From Lucinisca nassula (lineage: Eukaryota; Mollusca; Bivalvia; Lucinida; Lucinidae), in assembly GCA_963580285.1 (NCBI GenBank), contig OY757019.1:58300587-58364586 (forward strand): a stretch of DNA of 64,000 bases. The letters run 5' to 3'. The stretch's first letter is position 1; each line of letters begins with the position of its first letter. A program made the translations under genes and the position numbers. Of the stretch, positions 42,621-53,839 are shown one piece after another. Under the pieces are notes generated by a model. It was not told the origin of the DNA, ran no database searches, and saw only the letters and a program-made list of their open reading frames with translations.

Positions 42621-42835
42621 ACATTTTCACGTCTCCAAAATGGGTACTTTTCTCATGAAATTCGTGATATTTTTCATATTTTTACTTCAAACATAGGTCG
42701 TTGGTGCTCGTTAGAACCGCATCATTGAGGCGATTCTAACTAGTACCCACTACCTATACCCCGTAAACCCCAGTTTCCTCTGTATAAAGTGGGGTTTAGT
42801 GGGGGTATTAATTTCACGGACTTGTTCACGTGATG
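42620..42835 (-). mobile_element. HP element, R, second subfamily
   Basis: CACGTCTCCAAAATGGGTAC, GTGCTCGTTAGAACCGCATC / GAGGCGATTCTAACTAG, CCCCGTAAACCCCAG, end ACGGACTTGTTCACGTGATG. Confidence 0.85.
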
Positions 42836-42837
42836 GT

Positions 42838-43190
42838 ATTCCGTCGTCAAGGTTGACGTCACTGAATGTCGACGTGAGAAAACGTCACAGTGATGCCATC
42901 ACAAAACGGTGGAGGTCAGCAATGGAAGTAACTATTATTAATCAAAGTACCGACAGCACTGCTTGGCTGATTGTCTCTGAGCGAATGTTGAAAAATTGTC
43001 CTGAACGAGGACTGAGACTATTTCGTTTAACTCTTTAATTCCTGTACTGTAAGCAAACAGTGTAGACCCTAATCAGACGCCGCTTTCTGTGTCGTCTGTT
43101 CTGGTTTCCCTATTTGCCAAACCCAGCACATTGTTCCAGTCCAGATTCTATAGATAACCCTCTTACGCAACACTCACACCTGAAAGCGAT
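42838..43190 (-). mobile_element. MITE, reverse relative of 31.95 and 38.64 kb
   Basis: ACGTCACAGTGATGCC, TTGTCTCTGAGCGAATGTTG, AACAGTGTAGACCCTAATCA, GACGCCGC and AGATAACCCTCTTACGCAAC match in complement order. Confidence 0.65.
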
Positions 43191-43529
43191 AAAAATAGCG
43201 CGGCTATAGTTTCCATATATTTCGTTTGTTTCCGACAAGTCAGTGATAGTCACGTGTAGCACTTTACCATTGAAAAGCTTCTGCGCTTTATAACTTTAAA
43301 AGTCCACGCTCAGAAATGAAAGGCATGCAATAAATAGAATATGTGATGTGTGCCAAGGGTAGACAAGCATCATGATGCCGGACAGTGACCAGTGGACAGG
43401 GTGGCTATGTCCAACGCTCACACCTATGCACGGGTATGAATGAATGGTGGATCTGGTTTTTTAAGGTAACCGGGTACTAGAAGCACAGTGGCGGCTACCA
43501 CTATGTACGAGTAACATTCTTATAATGCA

Positions 43530-43818
43530 TACATTACGAAAACAGAAAAATACGAATACATTGCAAATTTTACCGCCGAAAAATGATTTTTTGTTTAGAT
43601 AAAAAAATGCGATATTGTTCTTATTTCTGTTCAAAATATAGATTGTGGATACTCGTTAGAACCGCCTCGTGGAGGCGGTTCTAACGAGTACCCACAAACT
43701 ATATTTTGGAGCAGAAAAAAGAAAAATAAGGTTAACGCATGTAAACCCAAGTTTTACTTCATGAAAGTGAGGTTCAAAGGCGTCCAAATTATATAAGTAT
43801 GTTTTCGTGATTATATTC
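43530..43818 (-). mobile_element. HP element, R, full palindrome
   Basis: CATTACGAAAACAG left; ACTCGTTAGAACCGCCTCGT / GGAGGCGGTTCTAACGAGTA perfect at the tip; right end AGTATGTTTTCGTGAT. Confidence 0.9.
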
Positions 43819-43872
43819 GGGTTTCTCTGGGATGTTTTCCTGTTATGCTATTTTAGCTGGCCTTATAGTATG

Positions 43873-44158
43873 TAATTCGGCTTGAAGAAATTGATGGGCT
43901 GCATGATGCTTCCACGCAGAGATGAATCCAACCGCACACGAGTTCTGGTAAACCGCTTAGATGATCTAAGCCTACCCAGGCAGAGCGGTGCGAGTCGAAC
44001 CGCCCATTTTAATAAACCCTATTGGTTTCATTGGGCGACAGGGCTTGAGATGTCATTTTATCTCAATGTCGGGTAAAAGTTCCACAGAATTGGAGGCATC
44101 GTCTCCAAATGACCTATACTGTGTTGACGGGGACGTTAACCCTCAAATCAAACAAAAT
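43873..44158 (+). mobile_element. SINE-1
   Basis: TTGATGGGCTGCATGATGCT through GACGGGGACGTTAACCCTC and an AAACAAAA tail. The first few bases of the head are missing. Confidence 0.9.
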
Positions 44159-44181
44159 ATAAAGGAAAAAAATTGGGAAAA

Positions 44182-44452
44182 GCATCACGTGAACAAGTCC
44201 TGAAATTAACAAGCCCCTAAACTCAACTTTATACAGATAAAACTGGGGTTTACGGGGGTATACATTATCTGCCTTATTTTTGCTCAAAAACATAGTTTGT
44301 GTACCTCATTGGGGCGGTTCTAACGAGGACCCACAATATGTTTTCAAAGCAGAAATAAGAAAGATGTTTTAATTTTTATCTAAAATGTGTCATTTCTGAC
44401 ACCGTGTTGGACGCCATTATTTCACACGGAAATGTTTTTCCTAATGAAAGCT
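44182..44452 (+). mobile_element. HP element, F, second subfamily, tip shortened
   Basis: CATCACGTGAACAAGTCC left; GTACCTCATTGGGGCGGTTC keeps only the right arm of the tip; right end decayed near TTTTTCCTAATG. Confidence 0.8.
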
Positions 44453-45212
44453 CATGGTGCACGATGGGCCTTTAATGCAGCACGACATACTCTTATTACT
44501 AAGTTAAGCTTACATTGCACAGGATTTTTCAGTAAGCGAAAAACTGCCCTTGTAAAATGAAAAATAATAGGGCATATTTTCTTAAAAGTCACTCACTGAT
44601 TCAATAAACATGCTAAAACCCGTCCTTGTAATACAGCACGAGAAGCCTTAAACAAATAACTCCTTCATCACTCTGCTGCTGAGTAAACATTCGCTTACTT
44701 CCCCTATATTGCTGAGCACATTAAGCAAACAGTGCAGGCCCAGATCAGACGCCTGCACTGTTTGCCAGAGTATCCGTTTTGGGGTATGAATCAAGTATGA
44801 ATCAACATGGTGTTGTGTCATGGGAAGTCTTTTGTTGCACTAGGGTGCTCAGTTGCACCAGGGGTTTAGCAGGTCTTGTTTCTTATATCCACAGGCGGAA
44901 AAGCTCCGCGTTTAGTCACAAAGATACCAAGAAAAATTACTATCCTGACATAGTCATCTTTGATACGATTACTAACCATGGCATAACGCCCATGTAAAGA
45001 ACACCGGGACAAACATAACTATACTATATATAAAGCAAGGGTTGGCGGGGACCACTTATTTGTAATTTTGGTCAGAAACATGAATTATAAGTTATTGCAT
45101 TTAAAATCCTGGAACTTAAATAAGAAGAAAGTGAAAACATTTATTATCCAAAATATCACTCCTATAGTGCTATAAAACATTTAAAAGTACACGCTGCCTT
45201 TATGGTAAGTAT
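44453..45212. other. Mostly unassigned, with one core-palindrome relic
   Basis: TTAAGCAAACAGTGCAGGCC...GCCTGCACTGTTTGCC at 44724-44766 is a collapsed GATCAGACGCCGC-core hairpin. Nothing else is supported; the 72-codon frame at 44779 has no motif. Confidence 0.5.
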
Positions 45213-45715
45213 TTAACCCTTTTTGTACCAAATGGAATCCTCCTTATATAAAGCAGGAGTCCATTTCTAAAATTTAGGGTGTCATTTTGTGTTTTCTTCA
45301 AAATTTATTTAGAAAATAGCTGAACTTTTTCAAACAGTGGAGGGCGCGACATACCAAAGTCGTTAAAATTGGTACTAGCTGCTCCTCGCTTGGCACTCAA
45401 ATTTACAGGGTAGAGCTAGGACTGGTCGACCCAGAGTTAGGATAATGTGACTGGGTGTGGTATCATGTAATGTGTCTGGGGCATGATACTTCAGTGAGGC
45501 AGCACTATAAAAGTGAGCATTGAGCTCCCTGTCGCAACCAGACACCGTCGTGACATGACTGAAAAACTGTTGAAGGCGACGTTAAACCCGAATTCACACA
45601 CACACTCAAACAGTGGTGGCCCTGATCAGACGCCGCGTTCTGTGGCGTCTGAGCTGGGCCTGCACTGTTTGCCCAGGTACCCCTTTAAGGGTTTCTGGTA
45701 CTGAATGGGTTAAAC
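45213..45715 (-). mobile_element. MITE with GATCAGACGCCGC core, split by SINE-4
   Basis: Left end TTAACCCTTTTTGTACCAAA, right end GTTTCTGGTACTGAATGGGTTAA. The core (CTGATCAGACGCCGCGTTCT and its mate) is at 45617-45650. SINE-4 occupies 45341-45606. Confidence 0.75.
45341..45606 (+). mobile_element. SINE-4 with 10-11-bp target-site duplication
   Basis: CAAACAGTGG at 45331-45340 and 45607-45616. The body ends with CACCGTCGTGACATGACTGA, AAAACTGTTGAAGGCGACGT, TAAACCCGAATTC and (CA)n. The same tail is at 6.81 kb in complement. The tRNA part is not clear. Confidence 0.8.
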
Positions 45716-46024
45716 TAAGGACATACGAATACAATTGCATTCTCGACCTGTTTTGATTTAATTTCATGTATATGCAAAGAATAGGACAAACTAAGACTCG
45801 ATTTATGGTTATGGATGACCCCCTTGAAGACTGAAAATAAATTCACAAGCAAATCTCCTACATCCTTACCTTTGTTTAAATTTATGGCATATTTTGTTGC
45901 ATTTCTAACTAACTTCATATGTAACCTCATTAACAGGGATAATGGTTATAACCAAAAACATTCAATTTATTATTCATAACAATAAAAACTCAATCAGTTA
46001 GCTAACTTTGTCTGTGTTTTATTA

Positions 46025-46440
46025 TGTTTCAGATTAAAGTAAAAACCAACATGTGGAAGAAATTCAGTACTAAAAGGAAATGTTCCATTCAGTTTGGATT
46101 TCAACCACCATAAAAGATGGATGAAACTACCTGCTGTGCCCTCCAAGCCTTTGGAATTCCAAAGGGATAAAACTCCTGCTAGCCATGGTAAGTCTATTCT
46201 TTCAGAACGTTTTACTGTTTTGTACAAACGCCAAGAACCTGATGGTACCGTCGTTCTATCAGTAAACAAGACCAAGCAAAAATTGTTATCCCAACAACCA
46301 CCGTTAGCAAGTCACATTGGCAACACATATGGCTCAAAATCAGACAGTGGCTAAGCCAAGTTTTATGTCTTTTTACTTTAAGTGCCGTCTTAATAGTAAA
46401 ACCTCATCCGTAATAATTGCATTTTGAAAAATAAAACCTC
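46025..46440 (+). CDS. Unexplained two-strand open region, possible exon fragment
   Basis: The plus frame reads KPTCGRNSVLKGNVPFSLDF, NHHKRWMKLPAVPSKPLEF and so on to a stop at about 46354. It is followed within 90 bp by an AATAAAA (46429). A pyrimidine-rich ATGTTTCAG lies just upstream (about 46025-46033). The minus strand is also open for 93 codons. No domain recognised. It might be a terminal exon, a transposon piece or chance. The first in-frame stop after the candidate acceptor argues against simple splicing at that AG. Confidence 0.2.
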
Positions 46441-46650
46441 TTTATAACACTATTGTTGGGATCCAAAGGAACCGTGTTAGTTAACAACCGTGTTATATCC
46501 AAACAAAAACGTATAAAATATTTAGAAAAATGACCATTTTTCTATATAATCTATACAATTTTGGGATCCCTCTTGAAAAAGTTTTATATCCAAACCCGTG
46601 TCATAACGAACATTGTTATAATGGGGTTGTGGTGTATAGACGTTTCGTAC
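46440..46650. mobile_element. Possible MITE with TTATAAC-type ends
   Basis: AACCTCTTTATAACACTATT, GTTGGGATCCAAAGG at the left and GGGATCCC...CATAACGAACATTGTTATAA then TGGGGTTGTGGTGTAT at the right are loosely inverted. Similar words to 37.02-37.45 kb. Confidence 0.45.
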
Positions 46651-47366
46651 ATATCGATGTCCAATAATGTCATTGTGTGTTGTGTGAATCAAGGCGTGAA
46701 TGTTAGTTGATATTGTACGTAAGTCATATAACGAACTAACGTAACCTACTCGCAAGAAGCTAAACTGGTCACCAGTGTAATATTTGAATTACTTATGTAA
46801 AACTGCACTTGGCTTATGGAATACAATCTGAATTCTGTAGCGAATAAGCATCGCCTCCAGTCAGATGACGGATTTTATAGATAACAAGCCCAGTTTTAAA
46901 GAATGTTACACCTGGCAATGCTGTTTGATTTTAAGGTCGTTTCCTCTTATATCAAAATTTTTGGAAAACTTTTAAGGCGCTTCTGCTTAGGACGCTGAAC
47001 CGAACAGAAAAAAAAAAGAAAAAAAAAAAAGAAATGATAAACATAAGGTTTCTAGAGTCCCTAAGATCATTGGATGAACCTTAAAGGTTGTAATGCCAGC
47101 TGTGTAGTTCCGACGACCACCAAAAAGCGAACGTTCTTAACTTTTTTCATTACCCGTCTGTTTTCTGTGAAATGCTTGTCCATCGGATGAGCCGTTTACC
47201 TTCTGGTTTCTTGGATGTACTCTACCCTAAACCTAAAACATCTAAACCAAAGTTTAGCTTTTACAGGCCATGATTTGTTTTGATAGAAACGGGAAAACAG
47301 CGAGTTTCCAATCGCAATCGCGTTTCCTGACAGAACGATGGTACGGAAGAAACATTTAGGGCGCAC
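46651..47366. other. Unassigned DNA
   Basis: An A-rich run at about 47009-47032. Nothing else recognised. Confidence 0.4.
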
Positions 47367-47370
47367 GTAA

Positions 47371-47621
47371 GGGGGATGGGAACAACTGGCAGATTTTTTC
47401 GTCATTTTTAAAGGAAGACAACTTTCGGGACTTCCTTTTCGCTTTTCTCTAAGCCAGTTAAAATGGATCTACTCTTAAAGGAATGAATTTGCTCATAAGG
47501 AGCAAAGGAATGAATTTGCTCATGAGGAGCAAATTCTTTCCTTTAAGAGTTGACCCATATTGACATGGGAGACAAAATACTTTTGCAGGAGTTTCCTCCC
47601 CTGAAGGTGTTCCCATTCCCC
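47371..47621 (-). mobile_element. Palindromic MITE, second copy, flanked by GTAA
   Basis: Ends GGGGGATGGGAACAACTGGC and GGTGTTCCCATTCCCC. The central ACTCTTAAAGGAATGAATTT...CTTTCCTTTAAGAGT hairpin carries an extra tandem copy of GAATGAATTTGCTCAT before the loop. GTAA lies outside both ends (47367-47370, 47622-47625). Confidence 0.8.
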
Positions 47622-47859
47622 GTAACACATATATATGACATTAACAGAATTTTCGACTGGATATTTTAACAGATATATTTCCGATTTTAGGGGTGTTATG
47701 TTTGGTTTATTAATCGCATATATAACCAAAGATCCTGGACAGTCGCGTTCTGTAGCAACTCATCTGGCTTTTTGCTGTTTTCAAAAGCCCGCTTTATGGG
47801 ATGTTAAGCATATCAGAATCTAATCAGAATTCTTACTGGTGACACATCAAATGACATTA

Positions 47860-48845
47860 ATTCAACAGGACTGTCCAGCTGAAAAGGGTTTCCTGTCTTT
47901 GATGGTCCGAGGGAAGAAGCATCCTTTGTAAATGTCATCTCTTACAGTAGGAGTCTGACATGTCTGACATTCCAATGAGTGATGATTTATACAGCGTCTA
48001 GCGGGGGGGGGGGGGGGGGGGAGGGGGGGGGGGGGGCAAGGTCGTCTAATGTAATTCTGGCAGCACCTTTGTACAAGAGTATAAGCCTACTGTCTCGTTT
48101 CCTTCTTTTGAGAGACTCCCATCTTAATATATCTAGTATTTCAGTCATCATACTCCCAATTTCAAAGCAGTAGTTGCTAGATACAAATTTTGATTTTTTA
48201 CAATTTATTCTTGAACGAGCACTCCCTGGGGTCCCAGATACAGCAGCTACATTCTATGATTGGGCGAAGAAGTCCTTTATATGCTGCCTTTTTGCATCCT
48301 GACGACACTGATAAAAAGTTCGCCCAAGGAGCCAAGCGTTCTGTTTGTCTTAGTACATTTGTTGCTAATATGTGTACTCCATCTCAAGTCATGTGTAATT
48401 GACACACCAAGGTATTTAATGGAATCCACATTCTCGAGGACAGTTCCCTCTAAGGTGTAAAATGCCTCAAATTTATTAGTTCTCTTCCTTATTATCTGCA
48501 TAATATTGCTTTCAAGTGGGCTGAAATCTCATAACCCATTTTCTTGCCCAACATCCAACCTAACCTATCTATATCCTTTTTAAGTTTCAATGAGTCACCT
48601 GCATATATAATTTCCCGGTAGCAAACGCAGTCTGCGAACAATCTTATTTCTGAGTCAATGTCAGTGGAAATATCATTAATGTACAGGGAGAAAAAACAGT
48701 GGAACAAGAACAGTCCCTTCTAGGATTCCAGACAAAACTGGAGCCCGCTCCCGCACACCATTAACAACAACACGATTTCTATAAAAAAAGGAATCTGTCC
48801 ATTTGATAGTCTCTCCCCGAATTCTATAACTAAACAAAGTGGTTT
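47860..48845 (-). pseudogene. CR1/jockey-like reverse transcriptase, C-terminal half
   Basis: Minus strand: NRVVVNGVRERAPVLSG (about 48790-48735), GTVLVPLFF, YINDI, RLFADCVCYREI (about 48650-48613; FADD with the second D changed), ENVDSIKYLGVSITHDLRWS (about 48420-48365), and AAYKGLLRPIIECSCCIWDP (about 48290-48225). The order is that of RT palm, YADD box and thumb of CR1/jockey-type elements. Several frameshifts. A 34-nt G/A-broken run (48003-48036) interrupts the end. Confidence 0.8.
48003..48036. repeat. Near-pure G run
   Basis: G19-A-G14 on the plus strand, with potential to form G-quadruplex. It is a common site of assembly error. Confidence 0.95.
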
Positions 48846-49500
48846 ACGAGGGCCAGTCAAGAATAATTGAAACTAGTCTTGAAATGTGTTCAATATTTTG
48901 TATTCCATATCAAAACTGCATTAATTTGAAAGCTAAATCCAAATTGTAACCAGCGTGTGTTGTATTTAAGTGACACAGTTACAGATGTTCGTTGCTGGGC
49001 AACAAAGGAACCTTGGTTAACTGACCCTGGCCACGTTGGTTTTTTTCGTTGCCATGGCAACAGGCATGTACTGGCTAAGAATAGTCGATTATAAACTTGA
49101 AAGAATTACAAAATCGGCCAAGATGAAATGGTATAGTTTCCTTTGTTTAATGCTAGGAAATCAAACTTTTCGTTTGAAAATTGGACAAAAGTGACAAAGT
49201 TCAGCCTATGGATATAGGGGTAGGATTGCGACATAGCTTAAACCAAAGCTGCTAAACCGACACACCTGAAAGATAATGTTGCATCCCCAGCATGTTACAT
49301 AGCAGCAAAAAAGCATAATTTTGATTTTTTTTTTTTAAATGGGGCTTCTGTTGTTGCTAGGCAAACAGTGGCTAAACGACTTGGTCGAAAGATCTCAAAA
49401 TATTTCAGAAGTAAAGTTGAATTTGTTAAACGACATAAAAGAACAACAATGACTGTGTGCATGTGGAAACATAATTACTAAGAAGTTACTCTTTGATTTT
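48846..49500. mobile_element. Possible mariner-type insertion splitting the RT remnant
   Basis: ACGAGGGCCAGTCAAGAATA (48847 on) resembles a mariner terminal repeat. The RT remnant is readable up to about 48840 (YRIRGETIKW) and again above 49504. About 45 residues of RT between these blocks are missing and this 650-bp non-RT stretch lies there. No transposase motif was read in it. Confidence 0.35.
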
Positions 49501-49503
49501 ACG

Positions 49504-49840
49504 TCAGGCTAAATGATTATAAATCATGGCCATGATGTGAACAGGGTACCAGCTTAAAAAGCCATGGCAGCACAGTTTGTTGCAATAAGTTAACATGACC
49601 ATGCCTGCTGGAACATAAGAGCAAACTACATGTTCAATCAATTTACATAGAACATACGTCAGGGAATACAGGGCAACAATAGCTAGCCACAGCCCTATCT
49701 CCATTTTGAAATAAATAAGTTCTGAAAGACTGGAAAAAATGTTCGCCAGTGATTTCGTCTGGATCCAAAGATTGCTGGATATATTCATAAACACTAGATT
49801 GGTTCCCCTTCGTTATTACCTCCCCTTCGGTACGCACATA
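49504..49840 (-). pseudogene. CR1/jockey-like RT remnant, N-terminal palm part
   Basis: Minus strand LTYVLCKLIEHVVCSYV (about 49660-49610) matches the RT block before QHGFR. Upstream DPDEITGEHFFQSFR fits the region before the polymerase core. Same strand and family style as 47.86-48.85 kb, so probably one element. Confidence 0.6.
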
Positions 49841-50039
49841 ACATTATGTTGTAGCCACCTAGCGGAGACATTTACGACAAGGGAACCAATCTACATAAAC
49901 ACTCCTACAGTAGATTTTAAGTATAACCTAGATTTATCTCGCCAGAAAGCCATAATACATTCCGAAAAAAAAATATAGATAGATCTAGTACATGCCAATA
50001 AACACAACCGATAGGTCAGGCTCGGAGTGATAACAACTA

Positions 50040-50222
50040 TGTAGGTTTGGTTTCTTGTTGTCGTGTCCTCAACATTGTTTCCTCTCTGTGGTTTTTTGAT
50101 TTTTGTGTTCACGGAGATGTTGCACTGATGAGTTAGGAGGCCTTCATGCGGACTGAACAAATTATTTGTCTAAATCGCGACGGAAATAAGGGCGAGGATT
50201 GTGGCCACGTAAAATCGATTTG
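50040..50222 (+). mobile_element. Retroelement A, internal 3'-region fragment
   Basis: GTCGTGTCCTCAACATTG, TTCACGGAGATGTTGCACTG, ATCGCGACGGAAATAAGGGC, stopping at GTAAAATCGATTT. Both ends are truncated. Confidence 0.75.
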
Positions 50223-50521
50223 CGCAATCTATTCAAATGAGGTGAGAATGATTGAATTTTATCGGATAACTTGTTTTACTGTTATTTCAAAGGCAGCTGC
50301 AGACGATAATGTCGCCTTGCCAATTTGTACCCTCAATATGTAGAATATTCAAAATTCTCTTTTCCTTGCTTTAACTTTCCAAACCAAGACTCTAGTGGGG
50401 GTCTCGGTTTGCAGAAACGATGGAATCGACCATACTGACTGTAAAGAATGGTCAAATATTTTAACGTCCAATGTCATTCGGCCCTCAGCCATAAATCCCC
50501 TCTTTTCGTTGGTGAGGTAGT

Positions 50522-50676
50522 GTTTGAGTTTTACGTTCCACCAACAGCTAAGATCATACGGAGACGGGACCTCGGTTTAAAGACTCATTCGAAAGTCTGG
50601 AGAAGCCCGGGATCGATCTTGCGACCCCTGGTATACAAGGCAAGTAGCGTAACCACTACACCACGGAGGCTTCTTA
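50522..50676 (-). mobile_element. SINE-3 copy
   Basis: Complement of the 36.3-kb element. Head GTGGTGTAGTGGTTACGC, GCCTTGTATACCAGGG, GATCGATCCCGGG; body to GTAAAACTCAAACAC. Confidence 0.8.
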
Positions 50677-51756
50677 TTTGGTGCACTCTGCAAAATGAAA
50701 CTACAAGACCTGTCAGACTGTGGTCATAATCTGCTGTAAATTGGCAGCTCGCATTCCCCAATGCAGGATATAAAGATCTCGGACAAGGAATTGGAAAACT
50801 CCTACTGTAACTCAGGTCCAGGTCCCATCACACCTATAGTTCTGAAGACAATGTATCTTTCAGAGATCTCTTGAGACAGATTAACTCCCAGCTTTTGGAA
50901 AGCAAGCCAGTGATACCACAGTATTCAAGAAGGGCGAGAAGCTAAAGCCTTCCAAGTACAGACCAATGTCCCTTACAAGAATCTTATGCAAAACCTTGGA
51001 ACACATAGTTGCCTCATTCATATAGTTAAACATTTTGGTCAACAGCATATTTTCTTCGAATTACAGAATGGATTCCGACAAATGTGATTCTGTGAGACAA
51101 AACCGATAATGCTGGTAGATGAACGTCTTAAGGGGATGCAACCGATTGACATAATTCTTTTAGACTTCAGTAAAACATTTGATAAGGTTGCTCAAGAGAC
51201 GCTGCTTTTTAAATTGCTAACTACGTATTAGGGAAGGTACACTTAGGTGGATAAAATCAATTTAGGATGCCAGGTCTCAAAGGTTCTTCTAAATGGGGTG
51301 AATTCAGACGACCTATCAGTATCATCAGGGGTCTCCCTGAGATCAGTCCTTTGACCCATTCTGTTCTGAGCATACATAAATGACCTACTTGAACAGGTCA
51401 AATCCAACTTTAGGTCATTTGCATGCGCTCTCTCACATTTTCCAAATCTGCCACACCAACTATACTCGAGCAAAGTCTTTAGCATCTTGAGTCCTTAGAA
51501 AAGGCCTGGCACATGGTATTTAATCCATCTAAATGTCATATTATAGATATTACGAGGTCACGGCGACAGGTCCAAAACGAGTACCACCTGCATGCGGTTC
51601 TCATAGAACCCGTACCATCAGCAAAATAATTAGGGGCTGACGTCTCTGAAAATTTCTCATGGAACACATATATGCCAGGAAAAGCGTGCCCAGGTAAACT
51701 GACTGATCCTTTAGTAGTAGTATGACTGGACTGAATTTTTCTGGTCAGTCCTCGCT

Positions 51757-52059
51757 TGCGGCCCCCTCCCATAGGAGCTTGAGGAAATATATGGGCTGCA
51801 TGATGCTTCCACGTAGAGCTGAATCCGGCCCGCACACTAGTACTGGTAAACCGCTTAGAGGATCTAAGCCTGTCCAGGAACTGCGGTGCGAGGCGGACCG
51901 TCCATGCTAATAAACCCTATTGGTTTCATTGGGCGACAGGGCTTGAGATGTCATTTCATCTCAATGTCGGGTAAAAGTCCCACAAAATTGGAAGCAACGT
52001 CCCCAAAATGACCTTTACAGTGTTGACGGGGACGTTAAACCTCAAATCAAACAAACAAA
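51757..52059 (+). mobile_element. SINE-1 inside RT remnant, 11-bp duplication
   Basis: CAGTCCTCGCT at 51746-51756 and 52060-52070. Body nearly identical to the 18.2-kb copy (for example AGGATCTAAGCCTGTCCAGG), so the two may be close relatives. Confidence 0.95.
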
Positions 52060-52321
52060 CAGTCCTCGCTGGTCAGTTTCTGATGGAAATATTTAAGTTT
52101 ATCAAGAATGTCCAAGAAGGGAAATCAAACCCTTGGATTTCTCAAACGAAACATTAAAACACAATGGGGTCCTCAATGCAACAGCATATAAAACAGTTGT
52201 ACGTCCGCAGCCAAAATATTCTACTAGCGATATGGAGCCCACTCTCCGATACAGAAATGCATTAAATTGAAAAAAAAAAGTACAATATCGCGCAGCTAGG
52301 TGAATCAAGCTAGACTACAGC

Positions 52322-52639
52322 AGACATCACGAAAACCCGCCTATATAATTTTGACCCCCTTGAACCCAACTTTTATATAGTCAAACTCGGGTTTCCGGGG
52401 GTATTCCTTAGTTTTCTTATTTCTGCTCTAAAATATAGATTGTGGGTACTCGTTAGAACCGCCTCTAAAATATAGATTGTGGGTACTCGTTAGAACCGCC
52501 TCGATGAGGCGGTTCTAACGAGTGCCCACAATCTATATTTGAGCAGAAATAAGAAAAATATCACACTTTTTCATCATAAAATTTTCATTTTTTCGGCGAT
52601 AAATGTGGAAATGAATTTGGATAGGCGTGTTTGCGTAAT
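52322..52639 (+). mobile_element. HP element, F, with duplicated left arm
   Basis: CATCACGAAAACCCGCCTAT left, GGCGTGTTTGCGTAATG right. The 36-bp left arm (AAAATATAGATTGTGGGTAC onward to GAACCGCCTC) is present twice in tandem before the loop. Confidence 0.95.
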
Positions 52640-52976
52640 GATTTAAAGTGCGACTGCTATGTTGCAGTTACTACAGTGGAGAAGTGTCGTCAGATTGCGC
52701 ATAGATAACTGACTCTCACATTTGTACAAAATCACTAATGGCCGTACATTGAAATGCCCTCTCCTTAGGAAGTAGTCAGCCAGATAAACCACTTCTCACC
52801 TGAATCAGCCACCACCTTACTTTTATTCTTGTAACTAGACCTTTTTAACATTTTGCTCTTTTCATTTCCTTTAACCTCCACAACTTTGCCTATCTTAGCC
52901 TGGCTGTGCACTCACATGCTATGAGTCCTAACAATGGGTTAAGCATTATTGGAAGACAGATAGATATTACATTATC

Positions 52977-53112
52977 ATCACGAAAACGGGCCTATATAAT
53001 TGTGACACCCTTCAGCCCCATTTTTACATACTAAAACTGGGGTTTACTCCTTATTTTTTTTTTATTTCTGCTCTGAAATATAAATGGTGGGTACTCATTA
53101 GAACCGCCTCGT
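52977..53112 (+). mobile_element. HP half element, ends at the loop
   Basis: CATCACGAAAACGGGCCTAT through GGTGGGTACTCATTAGAACC to CGCCTCGTT, then unrelated sequence. The whole right half is missing. Confidence 0.85.
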
Positions 53113-53129
53113 TAGCATAAGTTCGTGGT

Positions 53130-53461
53130 TATTTAAAAAAGCATTTAGAACTCAGGAGAATTAATGCAAGATGGATACCCCATTTGTTAACCGATGAACA
53201 ACTGAGGACCTGTAAAGCAAATGCGAAAGAAAAAAAAATGTACAAAGGCTTTTGACAATTTAGTCACTGGTGATGAGACCTGGTTTCTTTATTTGAACAA
53301 AAGCGGAATTGTTCCAACCGCATTTGGGCTACCAAAATGCGAGACGTCCAGTTATTGCCAAACGAACACGTACGGTAAAGACGGTGCTGTTTGTAATTTC
53401 TTATAATAAGGGTCCAGTCATGCAAAAACATACATGTATTGTATCAATAAATGATATTACG
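53130..53461 (+). pseudogene. mariner-like transposase remnant
   Basis: INARWIPHLLTDEQLRTCKA (about 53159-53220), FDNLVTGDETWFLYLNKSG (about 53250-53310), and in another frame RPVIAKRTRTVKTVLFVISY then NKGPVMQ (53345-53425). TGDETW holds the first catalytic aspartate of the DD34D triad; the other two are not present. A SINE-1 begins at 53472. Family and strand differ from the 3.4-kb remnant. Confidence 0.8.
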
Positions 53462-53471
53462 AATCTTCTCC

Positions 53472-53765
53472 CCGTCCCCGCTCATCGGGATGGGCTGCAT
53501 GGTGCTTCCACGCAAAGCTGAAACCGACCACACACGAGTACTGGTAAACTGGTTAAAGGATTTAAGCCTGCCCAGGCAAAGCGGTGCAGAGTCGGACCGT
53601 CCATGCTTATAAACCCTATTGGTTTCATTGCGTGACAGGACTTGAGATGTCATTTCATCTCAGTGTCGGGTATAAGTCCCACAAAATTGGAAGAAACGTC
53701 ATCAAAATGACCTATACAGTGTTGACGGGGAATTTAAACCTCAAATCCAACTAACAAACAAAACA
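53472..53765 (+). mobile_element. SINE-1 with 10-bp target-site duplication
   Basis: AATCTTCTCC at 53462-53471 and 53766-53775. The body shows several private changes (for example GGGGAATTTAAACCTC for GGGGACGTTAAACCTC). Confidence 0.9.
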
Positions 53766-53839
53766 AATCTTCTCCAGGGCATAAAGCAAGTGTTTTCTTG
53801 CACATAGTATTTTCTTGCACACTTCATAAGGAAATCCTT

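Larger units (their letters stand above)
50930..52800 (+). pseudogene. CR1/jockey-like RT remnant carrying two nested insertions
   Basis: Plus strand blocks in order: KLKPSKYRPMSLTRILCKT (about 50940-51000), IILLDFSKTFDKVAQETLLF (about 51150-51210), SVSSGVSLRSVL and AYINDLLEQVKSNFRSFA (to about 51425), NPSKCHII (about 51525-51545). SINE-1 then interrupts (51757-52059), and the frame goes on with NQTLGFLKRNIK and AYKTVVRPQPKYS (about 52120-52230). An HP element interrupts (52322-52639), and ATAMLQLLQWRSV, IYKITNG-like sequence follows (to about 52740). The FADD box is not readable. The element is dead but its reading order survives both insertions. Confidence 0.8.
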
